Part shown: positions 8,571-17,074 of the stretch, piece by piece
How the letters are laid out: the number at the start of each line of letters is the position of its first letter
Position numbering within the stretch: the first letter of the stretch is position 1
Assembly: GCF_029961185.1 (NCBI RefSeq)
Contig: NZ_JASBQQ010000002.1
Location: 372,001 to 436,000, forward strand
DNA from: Albidovulum aestuarii
GTDB lineage: Bacteria; Pseudomonadota; Alphaproteobacteria; Rhodobacterales; Rhodobacteraceae
Direction of reading: 5' to 3'
DNA length: 64,000 nucleotides
Translations under genes and position numbers: made by a program
Notes under the pieces: generated by a model
Seen by the model: the letters and a program-made list of their open reading frames with translations, nothing else
Database searches by the model: none
Told to the model about the DNA's origin: nothing

Positions 8571-11270
8571 CTAACCCTCCCTAGCCGTCCGGATCGCCGC
8601 CAGAACCCGGTCCGGTGTCGCAGGCAGCCGCTTCACGCGTGCACCGCAGGCATGGCGTATCGCCGAGAGAATCGCGGGTGCGGTCGGGATCAGCACATGT
8701 TCGCCCAGCCCCTTGGCACCATAAGGCCCGTTCGGGTCAGCCACCTCGACGATATGCGAGGTGATCGGCGGCACGTCCCCGATCGTCGGGATCAGGTAGT
8801 CGTGCAGATTATCGGTGCGGCCGGGGATATACTCCTCCATCAGCGCGAGCCCGATCCCCTGTGCAACACCGCCATGGATCTGCCCCTCGACCAGAACCGG
8901 GTTGATCGCGCGGCCCACATCATGGGCGGCGTGGATGTGATCCAGCTTGACGGTGCCAAGCGCAGTATCCACGGTCAGCTCCACCATCTGCGCGGTATAA
9001 CCGTAAACGGCATAGGGCACACCCTGCCCGTTCTCGTCCAGAGGCGAGGTCGGCGGGTCATAGGTCTCTGCCGCCTCAATCACATAGCCATCGCCCTTGG
9101 GCAGCACGGCACGATGCAGGGTGCCGTCCGGCGCCGTCACAGTTACTTCACCCCGCGCGACGGCGATCCGGCCCTCGGCGGCATTGGTCAACCTCAGAAT
9201 ATCCGCACGCAACCCCAGCCCTGTCAGCCGGGCCGCATTGCCCGAGACATAGGTCTGGCGCGAGGCAGAGGTCTTGCCGGCATCGGGTGTGACGCCCGTA
9301 TCCGGGCCGACAAGCTCCACAGCGCGGATGTCCACGCCCAAAGCCTCGGCGAAAATCTGGGCGATGACCGTGTTGGCCCCCTGGCCAATATCCATCGCGC
9401 CCTGATGCAAGACGATCCGCCCGTCGCCTGTGATCCCGGCGCGGATTGTCGAGGGGTTCGGCAGCGAGGTGTTTCCACAGCCATACCAGCCGCAGGCGAT
9501 GCCGACACCTTTGCGAAAAAAACCCATCTTCTTATTGAATTCTTTCGCTTTTTCTAATGCTACACCCCATGCAGGGCGCAGCGCATCCAGACAGGGTTTG
9601 ATCCCCACCGCCCCGTCGAAGACCTGCCCCGTCGCGGTCGGAATGCCATTGTCGAGCGCGTTCAGATGCCGGAACTCCAGCCGGTCTATCCCGAGCTTTT
9701 CAGCCAGATCGTCGAACAGGAACTCCTGTGCGATGGCGGCCTGCGGTACGCCGAAACCACGGAAGGCACCCGCAGGCACGCAGTTGGTATAGACGCCTTC
9801 CGTATGCGCGACATAATCCGCATGGGCGTAAGGCCCACCCGCATGGACCGGCACCCGGTTGGCTACGGTCGGCCCCCAGGAGGAATGCGCGCCGGTGTTG
9901 AAGGTGCCGTCGAAGGCAAAGCCCGACAGCCTGCCATCCGTCGTCGCCCCAACCCGCACCCGCATCAGCGCCGGATGCCGCTTCGTCGTGGAAGCCATTG
10001 ATTCCGCGCGTGAATAGGTCATCCGCACGGGACGTTTCAGATGGAACGCAGCCAGCGCCACATGCGGGTGGAATGAGATGTCGAGCTTCGACCCGAAACC
10101 GCCGCCAACCGCCGTCGGAACTACCCGCACCGCCTCGGGAGAAAGCCCCAGAATCTCCGCCACCGAATCCCGTGCCATGACCGGGGCCTGCGTGCCGCCG
10201 TGAACCTCGATCCGATCCTCAACCCAATCGGCATAACCCGCCTCGGGTTCGATATAGGCGTGTTCGATGAACCGGGTCTCGAACTCCCCCTCCGCCACGA
10301 TATCAGCCCTTGCGAGCGCCGCCTCGGCATCGCCCTTCTTCACGAAGCCCCGGCACATGACATTCGCGGCATGACCTTCGTGGAACGGTTCGAGCGCCTT
10401 CGCGTCAGCGGGTTCTCTTGCCGCGTTGACCGGGCTCCAACTGATTGGAAAAGAAGCAAAATCCAGCCCAGTCATGATCCTGGCCGAACCAACCACCGCC
10501 GCAACGGCCTCGCCCCGGAACCGGGGAATCTCTTCGGCATAGACCGGCTGGTCGATGAAACCGGGAATGGTGCCGAAGAGGTTCCGCCCCGGCACATCAC
10601 GGGCGGTCAGGATCAGGTCCAACCCATGGGTCCGACGCCATGTTTCAAGGTCTCCGAAGGTGAAGCGGGCATGGTCATGCGGTGAACGTATTACCTTTAA
10701 AACCAATGCGTTATCCGGCGCGACATCGTCGCTGAAAGCCTCTCGCCCCTCGACCTTTCGGGCGCCGTCCAGACGCACGATTCCAGCGCCGACGCCGGTC
10801 CGGTCCTCGGCGGGTGAGGCCACCCCCATCACCGCGTCGATGATCTTGCGGTAACCGGTGCAGCGGCAGAGGACACCGCCCAAAGCATCCTCGACCTCGC
10901 GTTCGGAGGGTGTGGGATTGACGCGCAGAAGGGCTGTCGCGGCGACCATCATACCCGGTGTGCAGATGCCGCATTGCGCCGCACCATGGTTCAGGAATGC
11001 TTCCGAAAGATCTGAAAACAAACGATCATTGTCACGCAAACCTGCGAGTGTTTCGACCGCGCGTCCCGCCGCCGCTGCGACCTGAGTGATGCAGGAACAG
11101 ACCGGCGCGCCATCCACCAGAACAGTGCAGGCGCCACAATCCCCGGCATCGCAGCCGACCTTCACATCAAGGCAGCCGAGGTCGTACCGCAGGACCGAAG
11201 AAAGCCGCTCCAGACCCCGTGCTTCATATCGAACATCCCGCCCGTTCAGGGTGAACCTCAGCTCTGTCAT
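8571..11270 (-). CDS. Molybdenum hydroxylase, [2Fe-2S] domain fused to molybdopterin subunit
   Basis: An 899-residue fusion of the small and large subunits of the xanthine dehydrogenase family. Residues 1-160 carry the plant-type cluster C40-x4-C45-x2-C48-x11-C60 and the second cluster site 'QCGICTPG...CRCTGY'. From about 180 onward comes the molybdopterin subunit with 'AFRGFG' and the catalytic glutamate in 'AKGLGEHVL'. The start at 11270 overlaps the FAD-subunit stop in ATGA; an upstream in-frame ATG lies inside that gene. It should hydroxylate an N-heterocycle next to the ring nitrogen with water as oxygen source and pass electrons through Fe-S and FAD. In this operon nicotinate or a relative is the likely substrate (inference). 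Cytosolic. Confidence 0.85.
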   Translation of the reverse strand: MTELRFTLNGRDVRYEARGLERLSSVLRYDLGCLDVKVGCDAGDCGACTVLVDGAPVCSCITQVAAAAGRAVETLAGLRDNDRLFSDLSEAFLNHGAAQCGICTPGMMVAATALLRVNPTPSEREVEDALGGVLCRCTGYRKIIDAVMGVASPAEDRTGVGAGIVRLDGARKVEGREAFSDDVAPDNALVLKVIRSPHDHARFTFGDLETWRRTHGLDLILTARDVPGRNLFGTIPGFIDQPVYAEEIPRFRGEAVAAVVGSARIMTGLDFASFPISWSPVNAAREPADAKALEPFHEGHAANVMCRGFVKKGDAEAALARADIVAEGEFETRFIEHAYIEPEAGYADWVEDRIEVHGGTQAPVMARDSVAEILGLSPEAVRVVPTAVGGGFGSKLDISFHPHVALAAFHLKRPVRMTYSRAESMASTTKRHPALMRVRVGATTDGRLSGFAFDGTFNTGAHSSWGPTVANRVPVHAGGPYAHADYVAHTEGVYTNCVPAGAFRGFGVPQAAIAQEFLFDDLAEKLGIDRLEFRHLNALDNGIPTATGQVFDGAVGIKPCLDALRPAWGVALEKAKEFNKKMGFFRKGVGIACGWYGCGNTSLPNPSTIRAGITGDGRIVLHQGAMDIGQGANTVIAQIFAEALGVDIRAVELVGPDTGVTPDAGKTSASRQTYVSGNAARLTGLGLRADILRLTNAAEGRIAVARGEVTVTAPDGTLHRAVLPKGDGYVIEAAETYDPPTSPLDENGQGVPYAVYGYTAQMVELTVDTALGTVKLDHIHAAHDVGRAINPVLVEGQIHGGVAQGIGLALMEEYIPGRTDNLHDYLIPTIGDVPPITSHIVEVADPNGPYGAKGLGEHVLIPTAPAILSAIRHACGARVKRLPATPDRVLAAIRTAREG

Positions 11271-12109
11271 GGCCGCCCCCCAGCCGTCCGGCATGCGTCC
11301 AGCAGGCGTATGGCAAGCGTATGGCATGCGTCCCGACGATAGTCTGCCCCCGCCCGCACGTCGTCGATAGGGGAAAGCCCCGCAAAATGATCGCGTCGCA
11401 CCGCCCCGGCCATCTCATCCGGACCAAGACCGATCAGATCGCGTTCGAGCGCCGTCAGCCGCATCGGCACCGGTGAGGCCGCCCCGGCGGCCAGCCGCGC
11501 CTCGGCCACGCGATCGCCGTCCAATCGGACAAGTCCGGCGAGCGAGACGATGGAGATGACGAGATAGGCGCGGCTGCCCAGCTTCTCAAACCCCGTCCGG
11601 ACGTCGCCCGCGACATCCGGCAACAGCAGTGCAGTCACCACCTCGCCTGCCCTCAGATCCGTCTTTCGAACCCCGGTCACGAAATCGGCCAGCGCCACTT
11701 CGCGCCGCCCGGTGGCGGAGGCAAGCTCCACCGCGGCGTCGAGGGTCAGGAGGGTCGGCACCCCATCCGCCGCAGGCGAGGCGTTGCAGATATTGCCCGC
11801 GAGTGTCGCGGTGTTCTGGATCTGGACCGAGCCCACCTGCCGCCCGGCAATCTTCAGCCCGTCGAAAATCGGGGGCAGATCAGCGCGGATCACCTCGGCC
11901 CATGTCACTCCCGCCCCGATCCGCCATCGCCCATTGTCACGGGCAATGCCCTTCAACCCGGAAATCGCGGTCACGTCCAGCACCCGTCCCGGCGCGGGCC
12001 GGTCGCCAAGCGCCGGGAATACATCCGTTCCGCCCGCCAGCACGACCGCAGGCGCCTCTGCCAGAAAGCCCAGCGCGTCCTCCAGCCGTTCGGGGCGGTA
12101 GACCACCAT
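11267..12109 (-). CDS. Molybdenum hydroxylase FAD-binding subunit
   Basis: A 280-residue CoxM/XdhB-type FAD subunit. It shows the FAD motifs 'VLAGGTDV' near the N-terminus and 'QIQNTATLAGNICNASPAADG' near residue 100, typical of the PCMH-like fold. I chose ATG 12109, two bases after the preceding stop; a longer version would overlap that gene. The stop overlaps the fused hydroxylase gene. It transfers electrons from the [2Fe-2S] domains to an acceptor such as NAD. Confidence 0.88.
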   Translation of the reverse strand: MVVYRPERLEDALGFLAEAPAVVLAGGTDVFPALGDRPAPGRVLDVTAISGLKGIARDNGRWRIGAGVTWAEVIRADLPPIFDGLKIAGRQVGSVQIQNTATLAGNICNASPAADGVPTLLTLDAAVELASATGRREVALADFVTGVRKTDLRAGEVVTALLLPDVAGDVRTGFEKLGSRAYLVISIVSLAGLVRLDGDRVAEARLAAGAASPVPMRLTALERDLIGLGPDEMAGAVRRDHFAGLSPIDDVRAGADYRRDACHTLAIRLLDACRTAGGRP

Positions 12110-12110
12110 C

Positions 12111-12698
12111 TCAGCGCAGCCCGTCCTTGCCCTCGGCCTCTTCATGCGTCAGCCCGCCCACGCGCGGCAGGGGCCGCCCGCTGTCGGTCACGGCAACGGC
12201 CACGAGGATTTCGTTGGCGCGGGGGGCGTCGTTCACCCTGACTTCCATCCCGTCAAAATGCGACCGCACATAGGCGGCGTCCTTGTGGCCCAGAGGCACG
12301 TCCAGAGGATGGCCCATCGGCCCTTGCTTCTTGTTCGAGGGCACCAGCGCCGCCCCCTTCTCCACCGCCTTGCGCAAAGGCGCACCAAGGCGGGGATGCA
12401 GGATCGCGGCGGCATGTTCCAACTCACCATTCTCGCCCACCAAAGCCGCCTTGCCATAGCTCTGCGCCTGATCAGGCGTGATGCCGAGCGCCTTGACGCA
12501 GGCCTCGCCCAATGTGCCGCCCAACTCCTCGCCGATCTGCATCAGCGCCTCCAGATCGGGTTCATAGCGGCCCGCGAAGGGGTTCTCGATCACCGCGATG
12601 GCGGCGGCGCGGCGGGTGGGCGGGGAAATCGCCTGCCCCATCTCGGTCCTCACCTCCTCGACCACGGTCACGATCTTGCGGATCTTCGCCTGTGTCAT
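12111..12698 (-). CDS. PF06684 'amino acid synthesis' family protein, function unknown
   Basis: A 195-residue soluble protein recognised as the family named 'amino acid synthesis' (PF06684); that name rests on little evidence. Conserved-looking segments are 'IAVIENPFAGRYEPDLEALM', 'GKAALVG..GELEHAAAILHP.LG', 'VPSNKKQG' and 'VPLGHKDAAYVRSHFDG'. It overlaps the UPF0280 gene by four bases upstream and sits one base from the FAD subunit start, so it is expressed with a heterocycle-degrading enzyme set. It may process an intermediate after or beside the enamidase, or assist maturation. No catalytic assignment is possible from sequence. Confidence 0.75.
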   Translation of the reverse strand: MTQAKIRKIVTVVEEVRTEMGQAISPPTRRAAAIAVIENPFAGRYEPDLEALMQIGEELGGTLGEACVKALGITPDQAQSYGKAALVGENGELEHAAAILHPRLGAPLRKAVEKGAALVPSNKKQGPMGHPLDVPLGHKDAAYVRSHFDGMEVRVNDAPRANEILVAVAVTDSGRPLPRVGGLTHEEAEGKDGLR

Positions 12699-13618
12699 CG
12701 CTTTTCCTCCCTTATGGCCGGAAGGTCCGCGCCAAGTGACCGGACCTCATCCTGAAGCGACAGGAAAATGGCGCGGGCCAAGCCGCGCCCGATCAGTTCT
12801 GCCGCATATTTTTCGCCCGCGTCGAGCGCCCTGGCCCGTTCGCCCGGGGTCAGCGGACCGACATCCACCGTGACCGGCCGGGTCCCCAGATCGCTGTCCG
12901 GCGCGAGGTCGCGCGCAGGGCGGCGGATGATGCCGGAATGGCCCGGCAGATCGACCGCATTGGCGATCATGGTGGCGGCGGCATCGGCCCCGGCCGCCGT
13001 CCGGGCCAGCACGGTCACCGCGTCGGCGATGCCGAGCGAATGGCTGCGCCCGCGCCAACCCGATGTCGCGATGCCGCCGATCCCGTCCCCGGCACCGATG
13101 CCGATCAGCGCAAGGGGCGCCGTGCCGGGGCGACCATCGGCGATGCCGACCCGGTAGCGTGCGGTGCCTTTCAGCCAAAGTGCGACATCACCACCATTAT
13201 TCACCGCCGCACTGTCGAGCCCACTTTCTGCGGTGACGGCGGCAAGGATATGATCGGCCACCGCCCCCGCGACAGCGGCCATCGGCGTGATGAAGTCCGG
13301 CCGGAACGGGGCGACCGCCGAGGCCATAGCGCGAGCGACCTGGCCCTGTGGCAAGGCCCCCTGCCCGACGGGTGTACGCAGGACCGGCAGTTCGGCGACA
13401 AGCTGTTCGAGAAGCCCCTCAAAGGCCATAACCGCCCGTGCCTCGGCGGCACGAACCGCATCCTCAGGCCCCTTTAAATCGAGGATGATGTCGATCGGTC
13501 CCTGCACGAGCCGCAAGCGCCCGCCTTTTGCGGCACGCCCGATCCACGGCAGGTGCCCGCCAACCGCATTGTCCCGGGCGGGCGTATCAGCTTGGACGGA
13601 CATGGCTGGGGCAGGCAT
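12695..13618 (-). CDS. UPF0280 family protein (ApbE-like superfamily)
   Basis: A 307-residue protein of the UPF0280 family, placed in the same superfamily as ApbE flavin transferases. Visible: 'FITPMAAVAGAVADHIL', 'VNNGGDVALWL' (compare the ApbE N.GGD motif) and 'GIGGIATSGWRGRSHSLGIADAVTVLA', which combines the ATSG, His and Asp positions used by ApbE for FAD and metal binding. First gene of the minus operon, with a GAGG site seven bases before ATG 13618. As I recall, 6-hydroxynicotinate reductase carries covalently bound flavin; a flavin transferase encoded with it would make sense (inference). Other roles are possible. Confidence 0.72.
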   Translation of the reverse strand: MPAPAMSVQADTPARDNAVGGHLPWIGRAAKGGRLRLVQGPIDIILDLKGPEDAVRAAEARAVMAFEGLLEQLVAELPVLRTPVGQGALPQGQVARAMASAVAPFRPDFITPMAAVAGAVADHILAAVTAESGLDSAAVNNGGDVALWLKGTARYRVGIADGRPGTAPLALIGIGAGDGIGGIATSGWRGRSHSLGIADAVTVLARTAAGADAAATMIANAVDLPGHSGIIRRPARDLAPDSDLGTRPVTVDVGPLTPGERARALDAGEKYAAELIGRGLARAIFLSLQDEVRSLGADLPAIREEKR

Positions 13619-13691
13619 CGGCTGGCCTCAACTCATCATGGCCCCGGTTGTCGGGGCTTTGGACTCACACCCAGATTACCACCCCAAAAAC

Positions 13692-13710
13692 GTTTGCTGT
13701 CAAACAGTTT
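13692..13710. promoter_or_regulatory. Candidate MarR operator in the divergent control region
   Basis: GTTTG-CTGT-CAAAC (13692-13705) is an inverted repeat, and AAAC-A-GTTT (13702-13710) overlaps it. The unit GTTTGCTGTCAAACAG matches the motif at 5753-5768 in 12 of 16 bases. It lies 74 bases before the UPF0280 start and about 110 bases before the marR start, a suitable place to control both. Confidence 0.5.
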
Positions 13711-13817
13711 CGACGGTGCGGTTTGCACACTTCCAGATTGACTTGTCTTTATCGGACGAAGCCTTACAGTCACAAGTGAACCTCACGTCACCCACGATCA
13801 GCCGGAATTGGACCAAC

Positions 13818-14234
13818 GTGACGGAAAAGCCGGGATATCGCCTCGAAGACCAGGTTGGTTTCAAGCTGCGGCTGGCCAATCAGCGTCATCTGGAGATCTT
13901 CGCGTCGGAGATGCCCGACCTGACCCCGCGCCAGTTCGCGGTACTGGCGAAGCTGAGGGATGAGGGCACGACGTCGCAAAATCAGTTGGGCCGGCTTGTG
14001 GCGATGGATGCTGCCACAACGAAGGGCGTTGTGGAGCGGCTGAGCCGGAAGGGGATGATCGCGACAGCGCCCTCGCCCACCGACCGGCGGCGGATCGAGA
14101 TTTCGCTGACCGATGAGGGTCGCGCCGTTCTCGAACATCTCGTCCCGATCGCGGCGCAGATTTCGGAACGGACATTGCGCAACCTCACCCCACGCGAACG
14201 CGCGCGGCTTCTTGACCTGCTCGACAAGCTCTGA
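13818..14234 (+). CDS. MarR family transcriptional regulator
   Basis: A 138-residue winged helix-turn-helix regulator from the GTG at 13818. The core reads 'LTPRQFAVLAKLRDEG', recognition region 'QNQLGRLVAMDAATTKGVVERL', then the wing 'DRRRIEISLTDEG', the classic DxRxxxxxLT signature. The frame stays open far upstream, and GTG 13776 would add 14 residues; I favour 13818 because family members are 135-150 residues long. It is transcribed away from the UPF0280/heterocycle operon, as expected for a local repressor responding to an aromatic ligand. It converges on tRNA-Leu. Confidence 0.85.
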   Translation: MTEKPGYRLEDQVGFKLRLANQRHLEIFASEMPDLTPRQFAVLAKLRDEGTTSQNQLGRLVAMDAATTKGVVERLSRKGMIATAPSPTDRRRIEISLTDEGRAVLEHLVPIAAQISERTLRNLTPRERARLLDLLDKL

Positions 14235-14261
14235 ACACACCGGTCCTGAAAGGGGTAGGAG

Positions 14262-14348
14262 TGGTGCGGTTGAGAAGACTCGAACTTCCACGGGGGTTAG
14301 CCCACAGCGACCTCAACGCTGCGCGTCTACCAATTCCGCCACAACCGC
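14262..14348 (-). tRNA. tRNA-Leu (anticodon GAG)
   Basis: Read on the minus strand this is an 87-base tRNA including encoded CCA. Acceptor stem GCGGUUG pairs with CAACCGC, followed by A-CCA. The D-loop has GGUAGAC, the anticodon loop is UUGAGGU (anticodon GAG, reading CUC/CUU), a long variable arm typical of leucine tRNAs follows, and the T arm has GUUCGAGUC. No integrase or repeat at the 3' end suggests island insertion. Confidence 0.96.
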
Positions 14349-14383
14349 ACCGGGCCCGGGTGTGCCCCGGGCGAGGTGGGCGC

Positions 14384-14412
14384 TTCTTAGCCAAACGCTC
14401 TGGCAATGTGAA
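14384..14412 (-). promoter_or_regulatory. Possible sigma-70-type promoter of tRNA-Leu
   Basis: On the minus strand, TTCACA (14407-14412) and TAAGAA (14384-14389) are separated by 17 bases and lie 36 bases before the mature 5' end of the tRNA. Boxes match the consensus only partly. Confidence 0.35.
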
Positions 14413-14433
14413 GGGGGATTTTAGGCCTTGCGC

Positions 14434-14489
14434 AAAAAAGACCGGCGTCGCCTTTTCCGGCCCGGGCAAGGTGGGATCAAACCCGCCTT
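14434..14489 (-). terminator. Weak hairpins and T run after the ABC ATPase gene
   Basis: Downstream of the minus-strand ATPase stop are an 8-bp stem (14468-14475/14482-14489, one G-T pair) and, further on, a run of six T on the minus strand (14434-14439) after short CCGG arms. This is a plausible but imperfect end of the seven-gene operon. Confidence 0.35.
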
Positions 14490-14497
14490 ACCCCAGA

Positions 14498-16135
14498 TCA
14501 GGAGGCCTTTTCCGCCCGTTCCTTCAGCAGCTTGGTCAGCCAGTCCGGGTCCATCTCGGGCACCGAGGACAGGAGAAGCTCGGTATAGGGATCGTGCGGC
14601 GGCTGGAACATCTCGTCCTTTGGGCCCTGTTCGACCACCCTGCCCCGTTGCATCACGACGACCTCGTCTGCGATGGCGCGAACCGTCGCGAGATCATGAG
14701 TGATGAACATATAGGCCAGGTCGAACTCGGTCTGGAGCCGGTCAAGTAGCTTCAGGATGCCTTCGGCCACCAGCTGATCCAAGGCCGATGTCACCTCGTC
14801 GCAGATGATGAACTGAGGTTCGGCCGCGAGCGCCCTTGCGATGCCGACCCGTTGCTTCTGCCCGCCCGACAACTCTGACGGCAGGCGGTCGATGAACTTG
14901 TCGGGTTCCAGTTCAATGAGATTCAGCAAATCGCGGATGCGTTCGGTCAACGCCTTGCCCTGAAGCCCGAGATACATCTGCGCGGGGCGGCCGATCAGTT
15001 CGCGCAGGCGCAGCTTGGGGTTCAGCGCGGTATCGGCCATCTGATAGATCATCTGCGCCTGACGGAGCTGTTCGCGTGTCCGTTGCCGATAGTCGGCGGG
15101 CAGCGCCTGACCGTTGAACAGGACCTGACCCTGTCGTGGCGGCAGAAGCCCGGTGATCACCCGCGCCGCTGTCGATTTGCCCGACCCGCTTTCACCGACC
15201 ACGGCGACCGTGCGGCGCTTGTGGATGTCGAAATTGATGTTCTTCAGGATGTCGACCTGGCCGTAACCCGCCGTAACCCCCTTGACCGAAACGACCGGAA
15301 CCGTGCCCTTTTCCACCGGCGGCTGGGTGGCGCGGGCATGGCTGCGCACGGCCCAGAGGGTCTTGGTATAGGCCTCTTTCGGGCTGGCGAGCATCGTGCG
15401 GGTGTCGGCTTCCTCCACCTCGTCGCCACGGAGAAGCACTTTGATCTTGTCGGCCATCTGCGCCACGACCGCGAGGTCATGGGTGATGTAGATCGCCGCC
15501 GTGTCAAACTGCGCCACGATATCGCGGATCGCCGAGAGGACCTCGATCTGTGTGGTCACGTCGAGCGCGGTCGTCGGTTCGTCGAAGATGATCAGGTCGG
15601 GGCGGCAGGCCATCGCCATCGCCGTCATCGCCCGCTGTAACTGGCCGCCCGACACCTGATGCGGATAGCGAAAGCCGATCTCGTCCGGATCGGGCAGTTG
15701 CATACGGCGGTAAAGCTCCACCGCGTCGTGCTCCGCCTCGCCGCGCCCCATCACGCCATGCTGGACCGGCGCTTCGCTGTACTGGTCGATCAGCTTGTGG
15801 GCCGGGTTGAAGCTCGCGGCCGCCGATTGCGCGACATAGGCGATGCGCTTGCCCCTGAGGCCCCGTTTCGTGGCCTCGGACGCTTTCATCAGGTCGATGC
15901 CGTCGAAGTCGATCGTGCCGCCGGAAATGCGGCACCCGTCGCGGGTGAACCCCATCGCGGCGAGGCCGAGCGTCGACTTGCCCGCGCCGCTTTCGCCGAT
16001 CAGGCCCAGCACCTCACCCTTGTTCAGCGTCAGGTCCACGCCCTTGATGATCGGCGACCAGGTTTCGTCGGAACGACCCTCGATCTGGATGTTGCGCATC
16101 GTCAGGAGGACGGGCTTTTCCTTCATGTCTTTCAT
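14498..16135 (-). CDS. ABC transporter ATP-binding protein with two nucleotide-binding domains
   Basis: A 545-residue protein in which DppD- and DppF-like ATPases are fused. Domain 1: Walker A GESGAGKS, signature VSGGQLQR, Walker [13 protein letters not shown]. Domain 2 (from about 285): Walker A GESGSGKS, signature LSGGQKQR, Walker B FIICDEVTSALD. In the second Walker B the usual Pro is Val. The linker near 270-285 lacks the cysteine-rich oligopeptide tail seen in the 3782-4759 protein. It is the last gene of the operon, four bases after the permease. It powers import for the 18137-19705 binding protein. Confidence 0.92.
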   Translation of the reverse strand: MKDMKEKPVLLTMRNIQIEGRSDETWSPIIKGVDLTLNKGEVLGLIGESGAGKSTLGLAAMGFTRDGCRISGGTIDFDGIDLMKASEATKRGLRGKRIAYVAQSAAASFNPAHKLIDQYSEAPVQHGVMGRGEAEHDAVELYRRMQLPDPDEIGFRYPHQVSGGQLQRAMTAMAMACRPDLIIFDEPTTALDVTTQIEVLSAIRDIVAQFDTAAIYITHDLAVVAQMADKIKVLLRGDEVEEADTRTMLASPKEAYTKTLWAVRSHARATQPPVEKGTVPVVSVKGVTAGYGQVDILKNINFDIHKRRTVAVVGESGSGKSTAARVITGLLPPRQGQVLFNGQALPADYRQRTREQLRQAQMIYQMADTALNPKLRLRELIGRPAQMYLGLQGKALTERIRDLLNLIELEPDKFIDRLPSELSGGQKQRVGIARALAAEPQFIICDEVTSALDQLVAEGILKLLDRLQTEFDLAYMFITHDLATVRAIADEVVVMQRGRVVEQGPKDEMFQPPHDPYTELLLSSVPEMDPDWLTKLLKERAEKAS

Positions 16136-16139
16136 CGCC

Positions 16140-17063
16140 TTACTCCTTCAATCCGCTGGCGCGGTGCAGCATCCAGTCCACCACGAAGTTGACCGCCACT
16201 GTCAGAAGCGCGATGGCACCGGCGGGCAAGAGCGGCGTGACATCGCCGAAGGTGATCAGCGCCGCGTTTTCACGCACCATGGAGCCCCAGTCGGCGGTCG
16301 GCGGCTGAATGCCGACGCCGAGGAACGAGAGCGCCGAAATGGCGAGGAAGACGAAGCAGAAGCGCAGCCCGAACTCTGCGACCAACGGCGCCATGGCGTT
16401 CGGCAGGATCTCGCGCGTGATCAGCCGCCAGAGTCCCTCCCCCCTGAGCTTCGCCGCCTCGATATAGTCCATCACCACGATGTTCTGCGCGACAGACCGC
16501 GCCAGCCGGAAGACCCGGGTGGAGTCGATGACGGCGATGACGAGGATCAGGGTGATGACCGAGGTGCCGAAGATCGTCAGAAGCAGGAGCGAGAAGATCA
16601 GCGACGGAATTGCCATCAGAATATCGACGACCCTGCTGAGAATCTGGTCCAGCCAGCCGCCGACCGTGGCCGCCAGAAGCCCGAGGATCGAGCCGATGAA
16701 AAAGGCGAGCGCCGTCGTCATGAAGGCGATCCCGACCGTGTTCCGCGCCCCGTAGACGAGGCGGGTGAACATGTCGCGGCCAAGGTTGTCGGTGCCGAAG
16801 ATATGCGGCGCCTCCCATGGCAGGAACTGGCCGCCGACGACCTCACGCTCGGCAAAGGGCGCGATCACCGGGGCGAAGACCGCCACGAGGATGTAAAGCA
16901 GGATGATGAACATCCCGAAAGCGGCGGTCAGCGGCGCGGTGCGCATGGCTTTGCGCAGGTTGCCGCGCGACAATGCGATGACCGCCGTGCGGAAGACCCA
17001 GCCCAAGGCCAGCGCCCCGGCGACAACGACAGCGATCCAGAAAAGGGTGATCAGAAGAGACAT
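16140..17063 (-). CDS. ABC transporter permease, DppC type
   Basis: A 307-residue inner-membrane permease with the signature 'FGTDNLGRDMFTRLVYGARN' and an EAA-type loop near 'DYIEAAKLRGEGLWRLITREILPNA'. An extra N-terminal helix ('LITLFWIAVVVAGALALGWVF') precedes the usual first helix, making the N-terminus longer than in the 2875-3777 homologue. It starts 11 bases after the DppB-type gene stop. Confidence 0.9.
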   Translation of the reverse strand: MSLLITLFWIAVVVAGALALGWVFRTAVIALSRGNLRKAMRTAPLTAAFGMFIILLYILVAVFAPVIAPFAEREVVGGQFLPWEAPHIFGTDNLGRDMFTRLVYGARNTVGIAFMTTALAFFIGSILGLLAATVGGWLDQILSRVVDILMAIPSLIFSLLLLTIFGTSVITLILVIAVIDSTRVFRLARSVAQNIVVMDYIEAAKLRGEGLWRLITREILPNAMAPLVAEFGLRFCFVFLAISALSFLGVGIQPPTADWGSMVRENAALITFGDVTPLLPAGAIALLTVAVNFVVDWMLHRASGLKE

Positions 17064-17074
17064 CTTAGCACCCC

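Noticed and set aside
14262-14348. tRNA-Leu as attachment site of a mobile island carrying the heterocycle or HisD-like operon
   Set aside because: No integrase, no direct repeat of the tRNA 3' end and no change in base composition at the borders were found.
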